Below the pieces are notes generated by a model. The model saw nothing but the letters and a program-made list of their open reading frames with translations. It was not told the origin of the DNA and did not search any database. Below, piece by piece: positions 62,167-64,000 of a DNA stretch of 64,000 nucleotides (positions are counted from its first letter, which is position 1; each line of letters opens with the position of its first letter). The DNA is from Lachnospiraceae bacterium UBA1729. Lineage in GTDB: Bacteria; Bacillota; Clostridia; Lachnospirales; Lachnospiraceae. The position numbers and the translations under genes are program-made. The stretch is taken from assembly GCA_002315945.1 (NCBI GenBank), contig DCIJ01000055.1:45123-109122 (forward strand), given 5' to 3'.

Positions 62167-63242
62167 CGTTGCTTCTCCAAATACTGAACATAATTGCTGA
62201 CCATTAGTGCAATTCTGAAGGTCAGTGCATCCTCAAATACCCTCATATCAAGGCCTGTAGCCTTCTGAAGCTTTTCAATTCTGTACACCAGTGTGTTTCT
62301 GTGAATGTATAACTGTCTGGAAGTCTCTGAAATATTAAGGTTGTTCTCAAAAAACTTCTGAATGGTATTAAGTATCTCCTCATCAATTTCCTCTGGCAGA
62401 TGATCACTACCAAAGTATTCCTTAATAAATATTTCACACAGACTATATGGAAGCTGATATATCAGTCTGCCTATTCCCAGCTTGTTGTATGGAATTACAG
62501 CCTTGTCTGCATAGAATATTTTACCAACCTCCAGTGCCATCTTGGCTTCCTTGTAGGACTTGGACACATCCTTAATCTCATGGACGATGGTTCCGTATGA
62601 CACCTTAACATTTACCATGGCTTCTGTATTCATCATATCAGTAATGGTCATAGCAAGTTCTTCCAGCTGGTCATAGGATTCGCCGCTCTCAAGATTCTTG
62701 ATAATTACAACCCCATGCTCCTCAACCGAAACCATTGCATCCGGACCAGATGTTGGAAACATTCCCTTCAGTATTTCAGTGATTACATTGTCATCCACAT
62801 CACTCTCAACTATTATGGCCGCTCTCTCCCTGTCTACAGGTATCTTCAGCTGTTTGCCCTGATTATATATGTCCACTAAAAGCATGTTGTCCAGAATCAG
62901 ATTCTGATAGAATGAGGTTCTGTCATACTTTTCTCTATATGCCACAAGTAAAGCAGTCATTTCACTAACTGCAATTTTGCCAATAGTGTAGGCCTCTTCA
63001 GTTCCTCTGGTCTGAATTAACAGTGATAATTCTCCATCATCATAAGCCTTGAACAGATAACAGCCTCCCACTTCCTGACTATCAGCCGCAGACTCAACAA
63101 AGCTGGAAATTACATTTCTGTCCACCGGAATCTCTGCTGTCTTTGCCAAAATCTGTCCGGTAGGCTCCATTACTGAAATGTCAGTTTTTGTAATATTTTT
63201 TAATTCATTAATGGCATTTTGAATTATTGAAGCATGTATCAT
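62163..63242 (-). CDS. CdaR/PucR-type transcriptional regulator
   Basis: DNA-binding regulator of 359 residues. The N-terminal part (1-110) resembles the sugar-diacid recognition domain (IIQNAINELKNITKTDISVMEPTG), the middle is a GGDEF-like fold without catalytic motif, and the C-terminus (about 300-355) has the PucR/CdaR HTH (FFENNLNISETSRQLYIHRNTLVYRIEKLQ). CdaR members control sugar-acid use. Here the stop overlaps the flippase start (ATGA), so the regulator heads an envelope operon, which is unusual. Its own promoter carries a 15-bp palindrome (63330-63344), a possible autoregulation site. Confidence 0.9.
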   Translation of the reverse strand: MIHASIIQNAINELKNITKTDISVMEPTGQILAKTAEIPVDRNVISSFVESAADSQEVGGCYLFKAYDDGELSLLIQTRGTEEAYTIGKIAVSEMTALLVAYREKYDRTSFYQNLILDNMLLVDIYNQGKQLKIPVDRERAAIIVESDVDDNVITEILKGMFPTSGPDAMVSVEEHGVVIIKNLESGESYDQLEELAMTITDMMNTEAMVNVKVSYGTIVHEIKDVSKSYKEAKMALEVGKIFYADKAVIPYNKLGIGRLIYQLPYSLCEIFIKEYFGSDHLPEEIDEEILNTIQKFFENNLNISETSRQLYIHRNTLVYRIEKLQKATGLDMRVFEDALTFRIALMVSNYVQYLEKQR

Positions 63243-63329
63243 TTATCTTCTTCTCCTGTTTTTTGTCGGGGCTGTATCCCCTGGGTTCCACACTGTTGAC
63301 AGCTTATTTTTTCATTCATCATCAGGCAG

Positions 63330-63382
63330 TGTCATCTGATGACATACATAATTAGGATACTACAAATACTATTTTATGTCCA
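63330..63382 (-). promoter_or_regulatory. Promoter and palindromic operator of the CdaR-type gene
   Basis: On the minus strand TGGACA (63377-63382), 17-bp spacer, TATCCT (63354-63359). The palindrome TGTCATCTGATGACA (63330-63344; 7-bp arms and one central base) lies just after the predicted start (about 63347). A repressor bound there would block transcription. Confidence 0.5.
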
Positions 63383-63431
63383 TGTTGGCTCATCAGGGCA
63401 GATAACTCTTCGGTTATCTTATCGTGATAGC

Positions 63432-63461
63432 AAAAAAGGACCAGACTTTCGTCTGGTCCTT
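63432..63461 (-). terminator. Terminator of the UgpC/MsmX-type ATPase gene
   Basis: AAGGACCAGAC (63436-63446) pairs with GTCTGGTCCTT (63451-63461) over 11 bp with a 4-nt loop. On the minus strand a T-run follows. It lies 13 bp after the stop at 63475. Confidence 0.9.
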
Positions 63462-63474
63462 AGAAATTTTTATA

Positions 63475-64000
63475 CTAGTTTGTGATAACAACTTCTGTCT
63501 CTTTGTCGAATACATGAATCTTGTTAGCATCCATAGCGAACTTCACGCTGCTGCCTGTTCTAGCTGCTGTCTTAGAATCAACTCTTGCTGTAACAGCAAA
63601 ATCAGCCAGATCAAAATACAGATAAACTTCTGCACCAAGGAGCTCGTATACTTTAATTGTAGCATCAAATGATGTACCAGCCTTAGCAACTTCTGCAGGA
63701 TCATCTGTGATATCTTCAGGACGGATACCCATTGTAACTGTCTTGCCAGCATAACCGCCATCAATAACCTTCTTAGCCTTGTCAGCAGGAAGCTGAATCT
63801 TAAGACCTGCTGTATTTAAGAAGCAGTCATTTCCAGCAACTTCAACTGTAGCATCAAGGAAGTTCATCTGAGGTGATCCCATGAAACCAGCAACGAAGAG
63901 GTTAGCGGGCTTCTCATAGAGGTTCTGAGGTGTGTCAACCTGCTGAACAATACCATCCTTCATAACAACGATTCTTGTACCAAGAGTCATAGCCTCTGTC
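63475..64000 (-). CDS. Sugar ABC transporter ATPase (UgpC/MsmX/MalK type), C-terminal part
   Basis: The frame is open to the window edge, so the start is outside to the right. The visible 174 residues begin with TEAMTLGTRIVVMKDGIVQQVDTPQNLYEKPANLFVAGFMGSPQMNF, the end of the ATPase domain, and continue with the TOBE-like regulatory domain (IRPEDI, VKFAMDANKIHVFDKE). Such ATPases serve several sugar importers at once. Not next to a permease in the window. The strong terminator follows. Confidence 0.93.
   Translation of the reverse strand, partial: TEAMTLGTRIVVMKDGIVQQVDTPQNLYEKPANLFVAGFMGSPQMNFLDATVEVAGNDCFLNTAGLKIQLPADKAKKVIDGGYAGKTVTMGIRPEDITDDPAEVAKAGTSFDATIKVYELLGAEVYLYFDLADFAVTARVDSKTAARTGSSVKFAMDANKIHVFDKETEVVITN

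Overview
The window looks like chromosomal DNA of an AT-rich anaerobic Firmicute, most likely a member of the Lachnospiraceae (Butyrivibrio/Roseburia-like). The reasons are strong Shine-Dalgarno sites, a tmk/holB-type cluster in Bacillus/Clostridium gene order, a class I lysyl-tRNA synthetase, AraC-type (YesN) response regulator signalling, an LCP ligase and GH25 muramidases. Almost every gene is on the minus strand. Only one response regulator and one lone glycosyltransferase run on the plus strand.

Region 1 (1-9724) is a transport and sensing unit. It holds a partial FbpB-type ABC permease, its lipoprotein substrate-binding protein, and a three-component sensor made of a lipoprotein solute-binding protein, a YesM-type histidine kinase and a convergent YesN-type regulator. 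The sensor genes follow htrA and two phosphatase genes with gaps of only 1-12 bp. A 513-bp intergenic region upstream of htrA is rich in palindromes and hairpins and may encode a small RNA or a long leader.

Region 2 (10238-17721) holds a secreted helical protein with an MMPL/RND exporter, a membrane EAL phosphodiesterase with a solute-binding-like membrane protein, and acpP. Region 3 (17937-25669) is the conserved rsmI - tRNA methyltransferase - yaaT - holB - yaaR - PLP decarboxylase - gmk-like cluster, headed by an L,D-transpeptidase. Region 4 (25724-33688) has six tRNAs (transcribed Pro-Gly-Arg-His-Gln-Lys) behind a consensus promoter, a 196-bp MITE-like element, HAD and MATE genes, tRNA-Leu, a small secreted peptide, a class I LysRS with a C-terminal tRNA-binding domain, and several small membrane or unknown genes.

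Region 5 (33700-62166) is a cell-surface polysaccharide locus. It contains an LCP transferase, a polyprenyl-phosphate sugar-1-P transferase, six glycosyltransferases, rfbB/rfbA/rfbC (no rfbD seen), a Wzm/Wzt-type ABC exporter whose ATPase has a C-terminal extension, a WbdD-like methyltransferase-kinase, an MsbA-like flippase, a polysaccharide deacetylase, GtrA, a phosphoglucomutase, a VTC/DUF4956 pair and two related membrane-anchored GH25 muramidases. The simplest reading is synthesis, chain termination, export and wall attachment of a polysaccharide, possibly rhamnose-containing. At the right edge, a CdaR-type regulator overlaps the flippase gene, and the C-terminus of a UgpC/MsmX-type ATPase runs out of the window.
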